A stretch of DNA of 64,000 nucleotides from UBA11222 sp030652895 (GTDB lineage: Bacteria > Pseudomonadota > Alphaproteobacteria > UBA11222), in the NCBI GenBank assembly GCA_038318895.1, contig JBBQCS010000002.1, positions 1 through 64,000 of the forward strand. The letters run 5' to 3'. Position numbers and translations under genes: made by a program. This document shows positions 28,245-36,958 of this stretch, in pieces. The notes below the pieces were generated by a model. It made no database searches. It was not told the origin of the DNA and was given only the letters and a program-made list of their open reading frames with translations. Position 1 is the stretch's first letter, and each line of letters opens with the position of its first letter.

Positions 28245-28671
28245 TTCTAACTCCCCATAAACGCTTTCCGCCCGTGAGTGTAGCGTTATTCGCCAGTATT
28301 ACGCATCAATAAGGATACAATCGGGCACACCTGACCCAGCATCACATGATTTAATACAAAACAAATTTATTGTGAACAAAACATGACAGATAGTTATGGA
28401 AGCCCGGCGGGAAACATCTCCCAGAGCGCGGCGATATGCCATTGCGGATTGATGCGCCGGACAATTTATCGCCCGCGGCATAATAGTTACGCGCGCAATT
28501 AGATACCGTTGCTACTTTGTCACGCATATTTGAATTTTGACTCAATTATGGCTTGACTTGGTGGGGATAGTGGAAATTCCCTGGGTATTTGCTATATTCG
28601 CCCCAATGCGCAGGTGAACTGATAGTCCGATAGGCGGTCTGGTTAGTTTGGCGCCAACGATAGGAATGAAG
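28245..28671. other. Divergent intergenic region between nitroreductase and the OmpA-like gene
   Basis: A 427-base AT-rich gap. The right part carries two copies of TTGACT near 28545-28562 and an extended -10 element. The left part should hold the nitroreductase promoter, but no good hexamer pair was found. No structured RNA or coding frame is apparent. Confidence 0.4.
28590..28598 (+). promoter_or_regulatory. Candidate extended -10 promoter of the OmpA-like gene
   Basis: TGC immediately before TATATT (28593-28598) makes an extended -10; no good -35 lies at 16-18 bases. Transcription would start near 28605, giving a leader of about 67 bases. Confidence 0.4.
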
Positions 28672-29727
28672 ATGACCCTAAGAATGCTAACAATTGCGGC
28701 GGTTGGGCTGGGGGCAGTGGCATCTGCTCCGGCTAGCTTCGCTGCGCCCAAGGGGCCGTTCGTCGGCATTATGGGCGGCGCCAATTTCACCGATGACTTT
28801 GATGTCAGTGGTACGGGCGTCGGCATCAACCGCTCGGTCGATACAGATACGGGCTGGGGTGTCGTACCCTCGATCGGGTATCGTTACGGGAATGGGCTGC
28901 GCACAGAATTTGAACTGGGCTATCGCTCCAACGACGTCGATTCCGTGTCTGGAAGCACGTTTGGTGGTGGTCAGATCAAGGTTAAAAGCGCCATGCTGAA
29001 CCTGTTGTATGACGTCGGCACCGGTAGCCGGATCACACCATACATCGGTGGTGGTGTTGGTTATGCGCGCGTCAAATATGACTTTGTGCGTCCTGTCGGG
29101 GTTGGGTTTGGCCATATCGACGATTCAGACGGCGTCTTTGCCTATCAGGGTATTGCAGGCCTTTCCTACTGGGTAAGCGATGCGCTTGAACTGGCGGCCG
29201 AGTACCGTTATTTCGCAACCAAGGATCCGGATTACGGCACCAGCGCTGGCGTTCCTGTTGAGGGTGAGTATCAGAGCCATGGCGCGATGGTTGGTCTGCG
29301 CTGGAACTTTGCAGCGCCAAAACCCGCGCCGATCGTGCAGCCTGTCGCCACTCCCGCGCCGCCGCCGCCGCCGCCGGTAGTAGAACCGCCGGCACTGCCG
29401 CGCGCCTTCCTGGTCTTCTTTGACTTTGACCGGTCGGACGTAACTTCTGAGGCCGATGCAATCCTGAATGACGCGGCTACCTACGCCAAAACCACAGGCG
29501 CCGTTCGTATCGGGGCCACAGGCCACGCCGACCGTGCCGGCTCGGACGCATACAACATGGCTCTGTCCATGCGCCGCGCCAATGCGGTGAAAGCCCGCTT
29601 GCTGGCGCTCGGCGTGCCGGAAAGCGAAATTTCCATCGACGCCCGGGGTGAAAGCGATCCGCTTGTTCCCACGGAAGATGGGGTTCGTGAGCCGCAAAAC
29701 CGGCGCGTTGAAATCGTCCTGAACTAA
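28672..29727 (+). CDS. OmpA-family outer membrane protein
   Basis: About 351 residues: a signal peptide (about 1-24, ending ASFA), an eight-strand OmpA-type beta-barrel of about 190 residues, a proline-rich linker (six Pro in a row near residue 235), and a C-terminal OmpA peptidoglycan-binding domain with FFDFDRSDVTSEAD and the TGHADRAGSDAYNMALSMRRA motif. It anchors the outer membrane to the cell wall. In-frame ATGs exist at 28648, 28666 and 28672; GGA six bases before 28672 decides the start. It is followed by a strong terminator. Confidence 0.92.
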   Translation: MTLRMLTIAAVGLGAVASAPASFAAPKGPFVGIMGGANFTDDFDVSGTGVGINRSVDTDTGWGVVPSIGYRYGNGLRTEFELGYRSNDVDSVSGSTFGGGQIKVKSAMLNLLYDVGTGSRITPYIGGGVGYARVKYDFVRPVGVGFGHIDDSDGVFAYQGIAGLSYWVSDALELAAEYRYFATKDPDYGTSAGVPVEGEYQSHGAMVGLRWNFAAPKPAPIVQPVATPAPPPPPPVVEPPALPRAFLVFFDFDRSDVTSEADAILNDAATYAKTTGAVRIGATGHADRAGSDAYNMALSMRRANAVKARLLALGVPESEISIDARGESDPLVPTEDGVREPQNRRVEIVLN

Positions 29728-29751
29728 CAGGACCGGTATTCGATCAATAAG

Positions 29752-29787
29752 AAGCCGCATCCGGGCAATCGGATGCGGCTTTTTTTT
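29752..29787 (+). terminator. Rho-independent terminator of the OmpA-like gene
   Basis: AAGCCGCATCCG (29752-29763) and CGGATGCGGCTT (29770-29781) form a perfect 12-base stem around a six-base loop and continue into eight T. It separates the OmpA-like gene from the converging beta-helix gene. Confidence 0.93.
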
Positions 29788-29798
29788 AATAATTTTGG

Positions 29799-30821
29799 TT
29801 ATTTGGTGATGCGGTTCCCGCGCATCGTAAGTTTATCGGTCTTATCGAAAATCCGGACTGGCCCATTCATATTATTCTCCGTTATTTCAACACTGTTTTG
29901 GCTCAATGGATTGCGAGAATCTCGTGCGACAAGAATGTCCACGCCATTTTTCCAAAACGTATTTTGAAATATTTTTCCATCCGTTACATTGACGGCGGCA
30001 ATACCGATTTCCGTAGAATCATAAATCAGATTATTGCGCACCATCCCCCCAATATGCTCCGGGCTAGCCAACCCTTCGCCGCCGTAAACAATACCGATAT
30101 GACATCGCGCAATGCGATTGCGTTCGATCACCACATTGGTGCTGGCGCTTTTCATCTGAATGCAACTACCACGGTCGAAATGTGAAAACGGCTCGGACGT
30201 AGGTTCGCGGACATCATGCAGATAATTTCCGGAAATCCGGAAATCGTCGCAAAAATTGCAGTCAATGCCCTGAAAATTACCGCCCGGCGGGTGGCGTGTG
30301 TGGAATATCTCGTTGTTGGTGATGGCGATATGGTGCGGGCGGTTTTCGGCGGGACCCGATCCCTTTAATTCGGCGTGGCTATCCATCGGTAACTTCGAGA
30401 AATTGTCATAGATACGGTTCCCATTGACCGTAATATTGTGTGCTCCGGTGCCAAAAAACACGCCATGATATCCGCCACCCGTAATATCCAGTCCCTCCAG
30501 CCGGATGTGGGACGCAGTGGTGAATTTAACCACGATATCCGCGCCCGTGCTGGCGCCATCAATTATGACGGTGCCGGGACCATCGCGCGATGTAACCAGT
30601 ACAGGAGCGCTTTGCGTGCCCGAGTTCCTGGACGTGAAACGCATCTTCACGGCGTATCGCCCCGGGGCGATGATTATTCTGGAGCCGGGATGCGCCGTTT
30701 CAATCGCCGCCGACAACTGGGCTGCATCACTTACGAATACTGTTTGCGCACCCGCGACGGAAAAACCCGAACCGCACGAACACGCCGCGGATATTACGGC
30801 CAGCCATACGCGAATATTCAC
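29799..30821 (-). CDS. Secreted right-handed parallel beta-helix protein
   Basis: About 340 residues with a signal peptide (MNIRVWLAVISAAC..., cleavage near VAGA). The rest shows regular coils of about 22-25 residues ending in N-rich turns (ITVNGNRIYDN, IAITNNEIFH, FRISGNYLHD, VVIERNRIAR, VRNNLIYDS), the PbH1 repeat pattern of polysaccharide lyases, chondroitinase-B-like and NosD-like proteins. The N-terminal part SRIIIAPGRY is also typical. No catalytic residues can be pinned down. It starts at a GTG at 30821 overlapping the stop of the lactonase-like gene (GTGA); the frame is open further upstream but only antiparallel to that gene. Confidence 0.8.
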   Translation of the reverse strand: MNIRVWLAVISAACSCGSGFSVAGAQTVFVSDAAQLSAAIETAHPGSRIIIAPGRYAVKMRFTSRNSGTQSAPVLVTSRDGPGTVIIDGASTGADIVVKFTTASHIRLEGLDITGGGYHGVFFGTGAHNITVNGNRIYDNFSKLPMDSHAELKGSGPAENRPHHIAITNNEIFHTRHPPGGNFQGIDCNFCDDFRISGNYLHDVREPTSEPFSHFDRGSCIQMKSASTNVVIERNRIARCHIGIVYGGEGLASPEHIGGMVRNNLIYDSTEIGIAAVNVTDGKIFQNTFWKNGVDILVARDSRNPLSQNSVEITENNMNGPVRIFDKTDKLTMRGNRITK

Positions 30822-31678
30822 GCTGGAATTTTGACGCGCGCCAACGGCCTGGGGCGTCCCGCGACATTCATCCGCGTCCGGAAAATACAGCCGCTGCTGT
30901 CCGGCTCTGCCCTGTCCGGGCCACTGACGATATAAAGATCGCGCCAGTCCGCACCGCCAAAGCACAGGCTGGTTACCAGGCGCGTTGGAACTTCTATACG
31001 GGCAATTTCCTTGCCGCCGGAGTCATATCCCAACACGGCGCCGCCATAGGCCAGCGCGATCCAAACCGAACCATCGGAGGCCACGGCGAGACCGTCCGGC
31101 GAGCCGTTCTGCGTCGTCGCGAATATTCCTGGCGGGCCAAGATCGCCATTTGCGGCAACATCATATACCTTGATCGCGTTGAGCTGGGAATCAGAGTGAT
31201 ACAGCTTGCGCCCATCCAGTGAAAAGCCAAGACCGTTGGTAAGATGCACATCCCTGGCGACGATGCAATGGCTGCCGTCAAGATCAACGAGATGCAAAAA
31301 CGCAGATTTTGGCTGGTCATCGCTCAGAGCACGCACCGCCAGGGACCCGGCATAAATCCGCCCCGCGTCATCGGTGACCAGGTCATTAAAGCCCAGTATG
31401 CCGCCTGCGGGATTGTCGGGAATAAGGTTCACGGTTGCGCCGCCGCCCGGCGGCTTATAGGCAATGGTGCGCCCGCTGACGATCATCCCGCCATCGGCGT
31501 GCATCGCCAGGCCACCCATGCCTTTGCGGTGCGGCACGACCACCGATATCTCGCCATCGGCAGCCAGACAATAGGCGCCACCATTGGTGGTGTCGGTGAA
31601 TAGCAGTCCACGCGCGGGGTCAAACAACGGGCCTTCTATAAGCCCATGCCCGGATGAAAGCTGTTGCAAACTTTCCAT
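30818..31678 (-). CDS. SMP-30 / gluconolactonase-like beta-propeller protein
   Basis: About 286 residues with the SMP-30/LRE family order: EGPLFDPARGLLFTDTTNGG near residue 14 (metal Glu), NDLVTDDAGRIYAGS with the conserved Asn and Asp, TNGLGFSLDGRKLYHSDS and the closing SPDGLAVASDGSVWIALAYGG. Relatives hydrolyse sugar lactones with a divalent metal. No signal peptide is seen, so it should be cytoplasmic while its coupled partner is secreted. ATG 31678 with GGGAG 9 bases upstream is preferred over the longer frame to 31756. Divergent from the crotonase gene. Confidence 0.87.
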   Translation of the reverse strand: MESLQQLSSGHGLIEGPLFDPARGLLFTDTTNGGAYCLAADGEISVVVPHRKGMGGLAMHADGGMIVSGRTIAYKPPGGGATVNLIPDNPAGGILGFNDLVTDDAGRIYAGSLAVRALSDDQPKSAFLHLVDLDGSHCIVARDVHLTNGLGFSLDGRKLYHSDSQLNAIKVYDVAANGDLGPPGIFATTQNGSPDGLAVASDGSVWIALAYGGAVLGYDSGGKEIARIEVPTRLVTSLCFGGADWRDLYIVSGPDRAEPDSSGCIFRTRMNVAGRPRPLARVKIPA

Positions 31679-31755
31679 GTTCGGCTCTCCCAAATTTATC
31701 CCTGCGGTGTTATGGTTCCCGCATCCGTTACATATCATTTCAGGGAGCAGCCCCA

Positions 31756-32556
31756 ATGTCCACCAGCCCGTCCACGAATTCCGAACCCGTATTGCTTGTT
31801 GAAGTGTCCGGGGGACTGGCCACGCTTACCCTTAACCGGCCACAGGCCATGAACGCGCTGTCCCGCGAACTGCGTTTTGAGCTGAGCAAGGCGATAGACG
31901 CGCTGAGCGCCGACCCGGCGGTGCGGGTGATAATCCTGACCGGCGCGGGGCGCGCATTTTCTGCGGGGCTTGATCTGAAGGAACTGGGCAGCGGGGAAGG
32001 CCAGATCGGTGGCGTTCTGGATGGCGGCAATGTCGTGGGAGCCATGGCGCGTTTTCCGGGGCCAATCATCGGCGCGATTAATGGCGCGGCGATTACCGGC
32101 GGTTTCGAAGTGGCGCTGGCCTGTGATGTGCTGATCGCGTCCACCACCGCGCGTTTCGCCGATACCCATGTGCGCGTGGGCGTGATGCCCGGTTGGGGGC
32201 TGAGCCAGAAACTGTCACGCGCCATCGGTATTTCACGCGCCAAGGAACTGTCGCTAACCGGAAACTTCCTGTCTGCGGAACAGGCCGCCCAATGGGGACT
32301 GGTCAACCGTGTGGTTGCGCCCGACGAACTACTGCCTGCCGCGCGCGCGCTGGCGCAGGATATGTTGTCGGCAATCCCGGAAAACCTGATCGCCTACAAA
32401 AAACTGATCGATGAAGGGTTTGGTCAGGACCTTACGACGGCGATGCAAACTGAACAACGTGTGTTCCGCGCCACTTCTAAAGCGGTAAGCGCAGACGCCA
32501 TCGAGCAGCGGCGCGGAGAAATCCGCCAGCGCGGTCAGACCCAGACGCAGCCATAA
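31756..32556 (+). CDS. Enoyl-CoA hydratase/isomerase (crotonase) family protein
   Basis: A 266-residue crotonase with the CoA-binding LTGAGRAFSAGLDLKEL segment (about 63-79) and the oxyanion-hole region NGAAITGGFEVALACD, where the first catalytic Glu is kept (GGFE). At the position of the second catalytic Glu the sequence reads FADTHVRVGVMPGWGL, with His in place of Glu, so classical hydratase activity is uncertain. GGGAG lies eight bases before the ATG. Divergent from the lactonase-like gene and followed by a MATE transporter after about 60 bases. A role in acyl-CoA metabolism is inferred only from the family. Confidence 0.88.
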   Translation: MSTSPSTNSEPVLLVEVSGGLATLTLNRPQAMNALSRELRFELSKAIDALSADPAVRVIILTGAGRAFSAGLDLKELGSGEGQIGGVLDGGNVVGAMARFPGPIIGAINGAAITGGFEVALACDVLIASTTARFADTHVRVGVMPGWGLSQKLSRAIGISRAKELSLTGNFLSAEQAAQWGLVNRVVAPDELLPAARALAQDMLSAIPENLIAYKKLIDEGFGQDLTTAMQTEQRVFRATSKAVSADAIEQRRGEIRQRGQTQTQP

Positions 32557-32617
32557 CGTCCCTGCCCATCCAATCTGTGACGGACCGCGGTCGTCAGTCA
32601 ACGGAGAATAGTGCGCC

Positions 32618-33970
32618 ATGCCGCGCCATTTGTATGCATCTGTAAGCGCACAGGTCCGTGATCTGTTGCGGCTTGCCGTACCGGTAATCGTGGCCCGCGC
32701 CGGTATGATGACCATGGCCTTGGCCGACACAGTGTTTGTTGGCCGGTATGGCGTTGCCGATCTCGGCTATCTGACGATAGGCAATGCGGCCATCACCACG
32801 GTTATTGTGGCGAGCTTTGGCCTGTTGATGGGCACGTTGGTAATGAGCGCCACTGCATTTGGCGCCGGGAATTTCGCGGAATGCGGCCGTGTATGGCGTC
32901 GCTCACTGCCTTATGCACTGTTAGTAGGCGCTGGCTGCGCGGGCCTTGGCTTGCTTGCTGAACCTTTTTTACTGCTGACGGGGCAGGCGCCCGGCCTCGC
33001 GCACGAAGGCGCAAAGGTCGCGGTGATCCTTGCGCTCGGCGCGCCATTTCTTATGGTGTATATAGCCTGCGCGTATTTTCTGGAGGGTATCAAACGCCCG
33101 GTGCCCGGCATGATCATTATGCTCTTCGCCAATCTTCTGAATATTGCGCTGAACTGGATATTCGTATTTGGCAATCTTGGTGCGCCTGCACTGGGTGCGG
33201 CGGGTTCGGCCTGGGCAACGACAATAGGACGCGCCGCGGCTCTTGCTGCGATCGTCATTTATATCTGGAATATGGCGGGCCACCCAAAGTTTGCTTTGCG
33301 CTCCCCATTGCCGAACGGCTGGTGGCGCGACTGGCCACAATGGCGGGCGCAGCGCCGCCTTGGTTTCGCACAGGGTGCGAGTAATTCGATCGAGGCAGGC
33401 GCGTTTAACGCGATGGCGTTGATGGCTGGTCTGCTGGGCGTAGTGCCACTGGCGGCGTTTGGGATGTTGTTCAATCTGATCGCTTTGGCCTTCATGCTCC
33501 CGCTCGGACTTGGCGCCGCGACAGCCGTGCGGGTTGGTGTTGCCCACGGCTCAGACGATCAGCGTGGCGTAGCGGCGGCAGGCTGGAGCGGACTTGGTAT
33601 GTGCATTGTTATGCTGGGTGCGGTCAGTTTGATTTTCTGGTTTTTCCCATACCAGATTGCGGGTCTTTATAGTTCTGTTCCGATACTGCTTGTTACCGCC
33701 ACACCTATGATTGCCTTTTCGTCATACCTGATCATCGCCGATGGTGTTCAGGCGGTCATGTCCAACGCCCTGCGCGGATTGGGCGACGGGTGGATGCCTG
33801 CGGGCATGCATTTGCTGTCTTATGTGGTGATCATGGTGCCCCTAGGCTGGTTGTTGGCGATGCCAATGGGACGCGGCGTGATGGGGTTGGTCGAAGCGGT
33901 GTTGATTGCCAGCCTGGTCTCAGCCGCAATGCTGACCGGGCGATTTTATACCCTCGCCCGGCTCAGTTGA
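32618..33970 (+). CDS. MATE family multidrug/cation efflux transporter
   Basis: A 450-residue protein with 12 hydrophobic helices in two MatE halves. The first half shows VPVIVARAGMMTMALADTVFVGRYG (partly: MMTMALADTVFVGRYG) and the second half begins near QGASNSIEAGAFNAMALMAG. MATE pumps export drugs or metabolites in exchange for Na+ or H+. No regulator is adjacent. It converges with the gcrA gene, leaving only 11 bases. Confidence 0.92.
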   Translation: MPRHLYASVSAQVRDLLRLAVPVIVARAGMMTMALADTVFVGRYGVADLGYLTIGNAAITTVIVASFGLLMGTLVMSATAFGAGNFAECGRVWRRSLPYALLVGAGCAGLGLLAEPFLLLTGQAPGLAHEGAKVAVILALGAPFLMVYIACAYFLEGIKRPVPGMIIMLFANLLNIALNWIFVFGNLGAPALGAAGSAWATTIGRAAALAAIVIYIWNMAGHPKFALRSPLPNGWWRDWPQWRAQRRLGFAQGASNSIEAGAFNAMALMAGLLGVVPLAAFGMLFNLIALAFMLPLGLGAATAVRVGVAHGSDDQRGVAAAGWSGLGMCIVMLGAVSLIFWFFPYQIAGLYSSVPILLVTATPMIAFSSYLIIADGVQAVMSNALRGLGDGWMPAGMHLLSYVVIMVPLGWLLAMPMGRGVMGLVEAVLIASLVSAAMLTGRFYTLARLS

Positions 33971-33981
33971 AGATTTTGCGC

Positions 33982-34488
33982 CTAGCCTGCCCGGCGGTCG
34001 CGTTTCGCTTGCATTGGCTGATACGCCATTTGCGCATGACCTTCGCAATAGGGGCTGCCGTCGCGTGACGAACCGCCGCAAAAGCGAAAGCCTTCATCTC
34101 CCGGATGACCGATCGGCCATTTGCACATTTTATCCGTGACCTTCAGAAGCGTAACACTTGGCCCAAGCTGAATTTCCGTGATGGGCACGACCGGCCGCAT
34201 CTGCGGTTCTGCAGGACGCACGCGCACGGGCTCATTCGACTTGGTTGTATGTGGTATCCGCTCGGAACTGTTCAGCGGCCGTGGCTTTGATGGCCGTAAC
34301 GCCGTAACGCGGGCAGGCCGCGGCGAGCGAACCGGCGATGGCCGACCAGACAAACCTAACCGGTGCGCCTTGCCGATAACGGCGTTACGCGTCGTTGCTT
34401 CACCCAACGCAGCCGCAATCTGGCTGGCGGTAAGTCCCTCCGTCCACAATTTGGTTAACAAGGCAATGCGTTCGTCTGTCCAGGCCAT
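33982..34488 (-). CDS. gcrA: GcrA family cell cycle regulator
   Basis: About 168 residues. The N-terminal MAWTDERIALLTKLWTEGL and SQIAAALGEATTRNAVIGKAHRLGLSGR (in part: ATTRNAVIGKAHRLGLSGR) form the GcrA helix-turn-helix, which binds promoters carrying methylated GANTC sites and engages sigma-70. A variable Pro/Arg linker follows and the C-terminal MCKWPIGHPGDEGFRFCGG segment is the conserved sigma-interacting region with its Cys residues. ATG 34488, with GGGG five bases upstream, matches the family start better than ATG 34509. Restricted to alphaproteobacteria, this gene is good taxonomic evidence. Confidence 0.95.
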   Translation of the reverse strand: MAWTDERIALLTKLWTEGLTASQIAAALGEATTRNAVIGKAHRLGLSGRPSPVRSPRPARVTALRPSKPRPLNSSERIPHTTKSNEPVRVRPAEPQMRPVVPITEIQLGPSVTLLKVTDKMCKWPIGHPGDEGFRFCGGSSRDGSPYCEGHAQMAYQPMQAKRDRRAG

Positions 34489-34693
34489 GTTTTCCCCTTC
34501 AATTCGCATACCAACAGTAACCGGTAGTGCCGATATCTAGCCGGATCACACCGATTAACTACCACATATCGTAGCAGGAAGGAATTAAACTACAAGATAT
34601 TCTTTCAATCCGAGTGCAGTTTTTTGTCGAATTCTGTGCATAAACCGGTGGTCCCGCTTGCCAGCCCGGTGCGGGTAAGTTAGGCATAGGATC

Positions 34694-35515
34694 ATGCTTC
34701 AGACCTTTGATCCCAACGGCGTCCCGCCATTTGGCACCGCCCGCATTCGCGGTGTGAACTGGCTGGGGGTGTGGACCCTGTATGTAAAAGAAGTCCGGCG
34801 TTTTACGAATTTGTATTTGCAAACCATCGTGGGACCGGTTGTCACGACGCTGCTCTTCTTTGCGATCTTCGCACTTGCCGTGGGTAGCGGCCGTCCAGCA
34901 GTGCATGGCATTCCATTTACCGTTTTTCTGGCGCCCGGCCTGATCATGGTGGCGATCATCCAGAACTCATTTGCGAATACGGCGTCCTCAATTTTAAGCG
35001 CAAAAATACAGGGCAATATTGTCGATCTTCTTATGCCGCCGCTTTCCGATAGCGAGCTTGCCGCGGCGGTCATCATGGGAGGCGTCAGCCGCGGCGTTGC
35101 TGTAGGCCTGGCAAATCTGGTTGCTCTGTCGCCGTTTGTATCCTTGCAAATGCCCCACCCCTGGGCGGCGGCCTATTTTGCGCTGATGGCGTCGGTCTGT
35201 CTTTCCGCGGGCGGCCTGCTGGCCGGGATATGGGCCGAAAAATTCGACCATATGGCCTCGGTGACGAATTTTGTCATTCTTCCCTTATCGTTCCTGTCCG
35301 GCAGCTTTTATTCCGTCGCACTACTGCCTCAGGCCTTCCAGCTAATTAACGCTTTCAATCCATTTTTCTACCTGATTGACGGCATGCGATATGGTTTTAC
35401 CGGCGTTGCCGACAGCAACATCGGCGTCGGGATGCTGGTCTCCGCCGTGATGGCCTCGGCATTATGGGTCGTGTGCTATCTGGTGATAAAATCCGGCTGG
35501 CGGCTGAAAGCTTAA
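34694..35515 (+). CDS. ABC-2 type transporter permease (orphan)
   Basis: A 273-residue membrane protein with six helices and the ABC2_membrane family layout: an N-terminal amphipathic segment LGVWTLYVKEVRRFTN, then IVGPVVTTLLFFAIFALAVG, APGLIMVAIIQNSFANTAS and LPLSFLSGSFYSVALLP near residue 195. It is of the NodJ/drug-export type. No ATP-binding gene is beside it; its stop overlaps the stop of ccmB on the other strand. The partner ATPase must lie elsewhere. Substrate unknown. Confidence 0.88.
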   Translation: MLQTFDPNGVPPFGTARIRGVNWLGVWTLYVKEVRRFTNLYLQTIVGPVVTTLLFFAIFALAVGSGRPAVHGIPFTVFLAPGLIMVAIIQNSFANTASSILSAKIQGNIVDLLMPPLSDSELAAAVIMGGVSRGVAVGLANLVALSPFVSLQMPHPWAAAYFALMASVCLSAGGLLAGIWAEKFDHMASVTNFVILPLSFLSGSFYSVALLPQAFQLINAFNPFFYLIDGMRYGFTGVADSNIGVGMLVSAVMASALWVVCYLVIKSGWRLKA

Positions 35516-36177
35516 CTACGCACATGCAGTCGCAGCGCGCTGGCGGCGGCGATTGGGCATAGCGCAAGCGACAGGAGCAACAGCGCCAGCAAGACGATCA
35601 GATGCGCCTGTGCCCCAATTCCAAACAATGTCGCCTCGACACTGCCCGCGCCAAATATCAGCACCGGAATATATAATGGCAGCAATAACAGGCTAAGCAG
35701 CATTCCGCCGCGCCGTATCCCCACGGTCAAGGCCGCACCAACCGCGCCAACCAGGCTTAAAACCGGAGTGCCCAGCAGCATCGAGAGGATCAATGTCATC
35801 ATCACCCCATATTCCAGATTAAAGGTCATGGCGACATAGGGGGTCGCGATAATCAGCGGCAGTCCGGTTGTCAGCCAGTGCCCGAAGACCTTGGTCAGTA
35901 TCAGACCGGTTGGCGAAAACGGCGACAGCATCAGCAAGTCCAGCGTGCCGTCTTCTTCATCTGCCTGGAACATCCGGTCAAGCGACAGCAGACAGGACAG
36001 CAGCGCCGAAACCCACAAAATCCCCGGCGCGATACGCCGCAGAAGAACGAGCTCCGGTCCGATACCAAGCGGGTACAACGCCGCCGCGACAACAAAAAAA
36101 CCGACGGCCAAGGCGCCGCCGCCGCCGATGCGCGTGGCCAGAACCAGATCACGGATAATTAATGTACGAAATATCAT
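35512..36177 (-). CDS. ccmB: Heme exporter protein CcmB
   Basis: About 221 residues with six membrane helices. The WVSALLSCLLSLDRMFQADEEDGTLDLL region (for example LDRMFQADEEDGTLDLL) is the CcmB signature. With CcmA it forms the ABC part of cytochrome c maturation system I, which releases holo-CcmE from CcmC. The frame is open to 36195 (a TTG), but ATG 36177 gives the usual MIFRTLIIRDL start 4 bases after the ccmA stop. The usual next gene, ccmC, is absent here. Confidence 0.94.
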   Translation of the reverse strand: MIFRTLIIRDLVLATRIGGGGALAVGFFVVAAALYPLGIGPELVLLRRIAPGILWVSALLSCLLSLDRMFQADEEDGTLDLLMLSPFSPTGLILTKVFGHWLTTGLPLIIATPYVAMTFNLEYGVMMTLILSMLLGTPVLSLVGAVGAALTVGIRRGGMLLSLLLLPLYIPVLIFGAGSVEATLFGIGAQAHLIVLLALLLLSLALCPIAAASALRLHVRS

Positions 36178-36181
36178 GTGT

Positions 36182-36829
36182 TCACGTGTGCCCAAAATTC
36201 AAATAGCCGGTTGCAGCACACCCTAAATCGGTATGACTCGCCACAATAACCAGTCCACCTGCATCGCGGTGGCTGGCGATCAATCCAGCCAGCAAACGGT
36301 CGGCGGCCGCATCAAGACCAACGGTTGGCTCGTCCAAAAGCCACAATGACCGGGGAATAGCGGCAAGACGCGCCAAATTCAGACGCCGCCTTTGCCCCGA
36401 CGAAAGCAGTCGCGCGGGGATATCCGCCAACCCGGCAACGCCTAGCGCTTCCAGGGCCCTGTGCGAGTCTTCTGCTACCAGACCGCCGCCTGTACTGCGT
36501 TTATACGCTATGCCCTTACCTGCCAGGCCCATCCAGAAAACCAGGTTTTCCGCGACACTGAAGGCGGGTTTCACCGGGTCATGATGACTGATATAGACCA
36601 GCTGCGTTTGCAGGGCCTCCCAATCCGGCGCAACAATTTCACCGTCCACCAGAAACTTTCCAGCGGCAGGGCGCAGCAGCCCGGCGACCAGGCGCAGGAA
36701 ACTGGACTTCCCGCTGCCATTCGCGCCCTGCAGAAATAACAGGTCACCCGGGGCAAGCGAAAAATCAACGCCGCTGAACAATTGCCGCTCGCCGCGCACA
36801 CAGGCAAGCCCTTCTCCAACCAAAAGCAT
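36182..36829 (-). CDS. ccmA: Cytochrome c biogenesis ATP-binding protein CcmA
   Basis: A 215-residue ABC ATPase. Walker A GANGSGKSS is near residue 35, the signature LSSGQRRRLNLARL near 142 and Walker B SLWLLDEPTVGLD near 160-172. The degenerate Ser in the signature (LSSGQ) is normal in CcmA. It drives release of heme-loaded CcmE from CcmC through CcmB. It is divergent from aconitase, a recurring neighbour of ccm genes in alphaproteobacteria. Confidence 0.95.
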   Translation of the reverse strand: MLLVGEGLACVRGERQLFSGVDFSLAPGDLLFLQGANGSGKSSFLRLVAGLLRPAAGKFLVDGEIVAPDWEALQTQLVYISHHDPVKPAFSVAENLVFWMGLAGKGIAYKRSTGGGLVAEDSHRALEALGVAGLADIPARLLSSGQRRRLNLARLAAIPRSLWLLDEPTVGLDAAADRLLAGLIASHRDAGGLVIVASHTDLGCAATGYLNFGHT

Positions 36830-36877
36830 ATTTTTTCCTAAAACTATCAGGGCGAGTAATAACCGCGCTTGTTGCTC

Positions 36878-36905
36878 TTGGCAAACACACGCTAACGACT
36901 ATAGT
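36878..36905 (+). promoter_or_regulatory. Candidate sigma-70 promoter of aconitase with two GANTC sites
   Basis: TTGGCA (36878-36883) and TATAGT (36900-36905) are 16 bases apart. GATTC follows at 36914-36918 and again at 36925-36929, in the initially transcribed region. The leader would be about 48 bases. Confidence 0.55.
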
Positions 36906-36958
36906 GCAGATGCGATTCAGCATAGATTCATCCAGCACTCTTTGAGGGAGTTTCCCCC

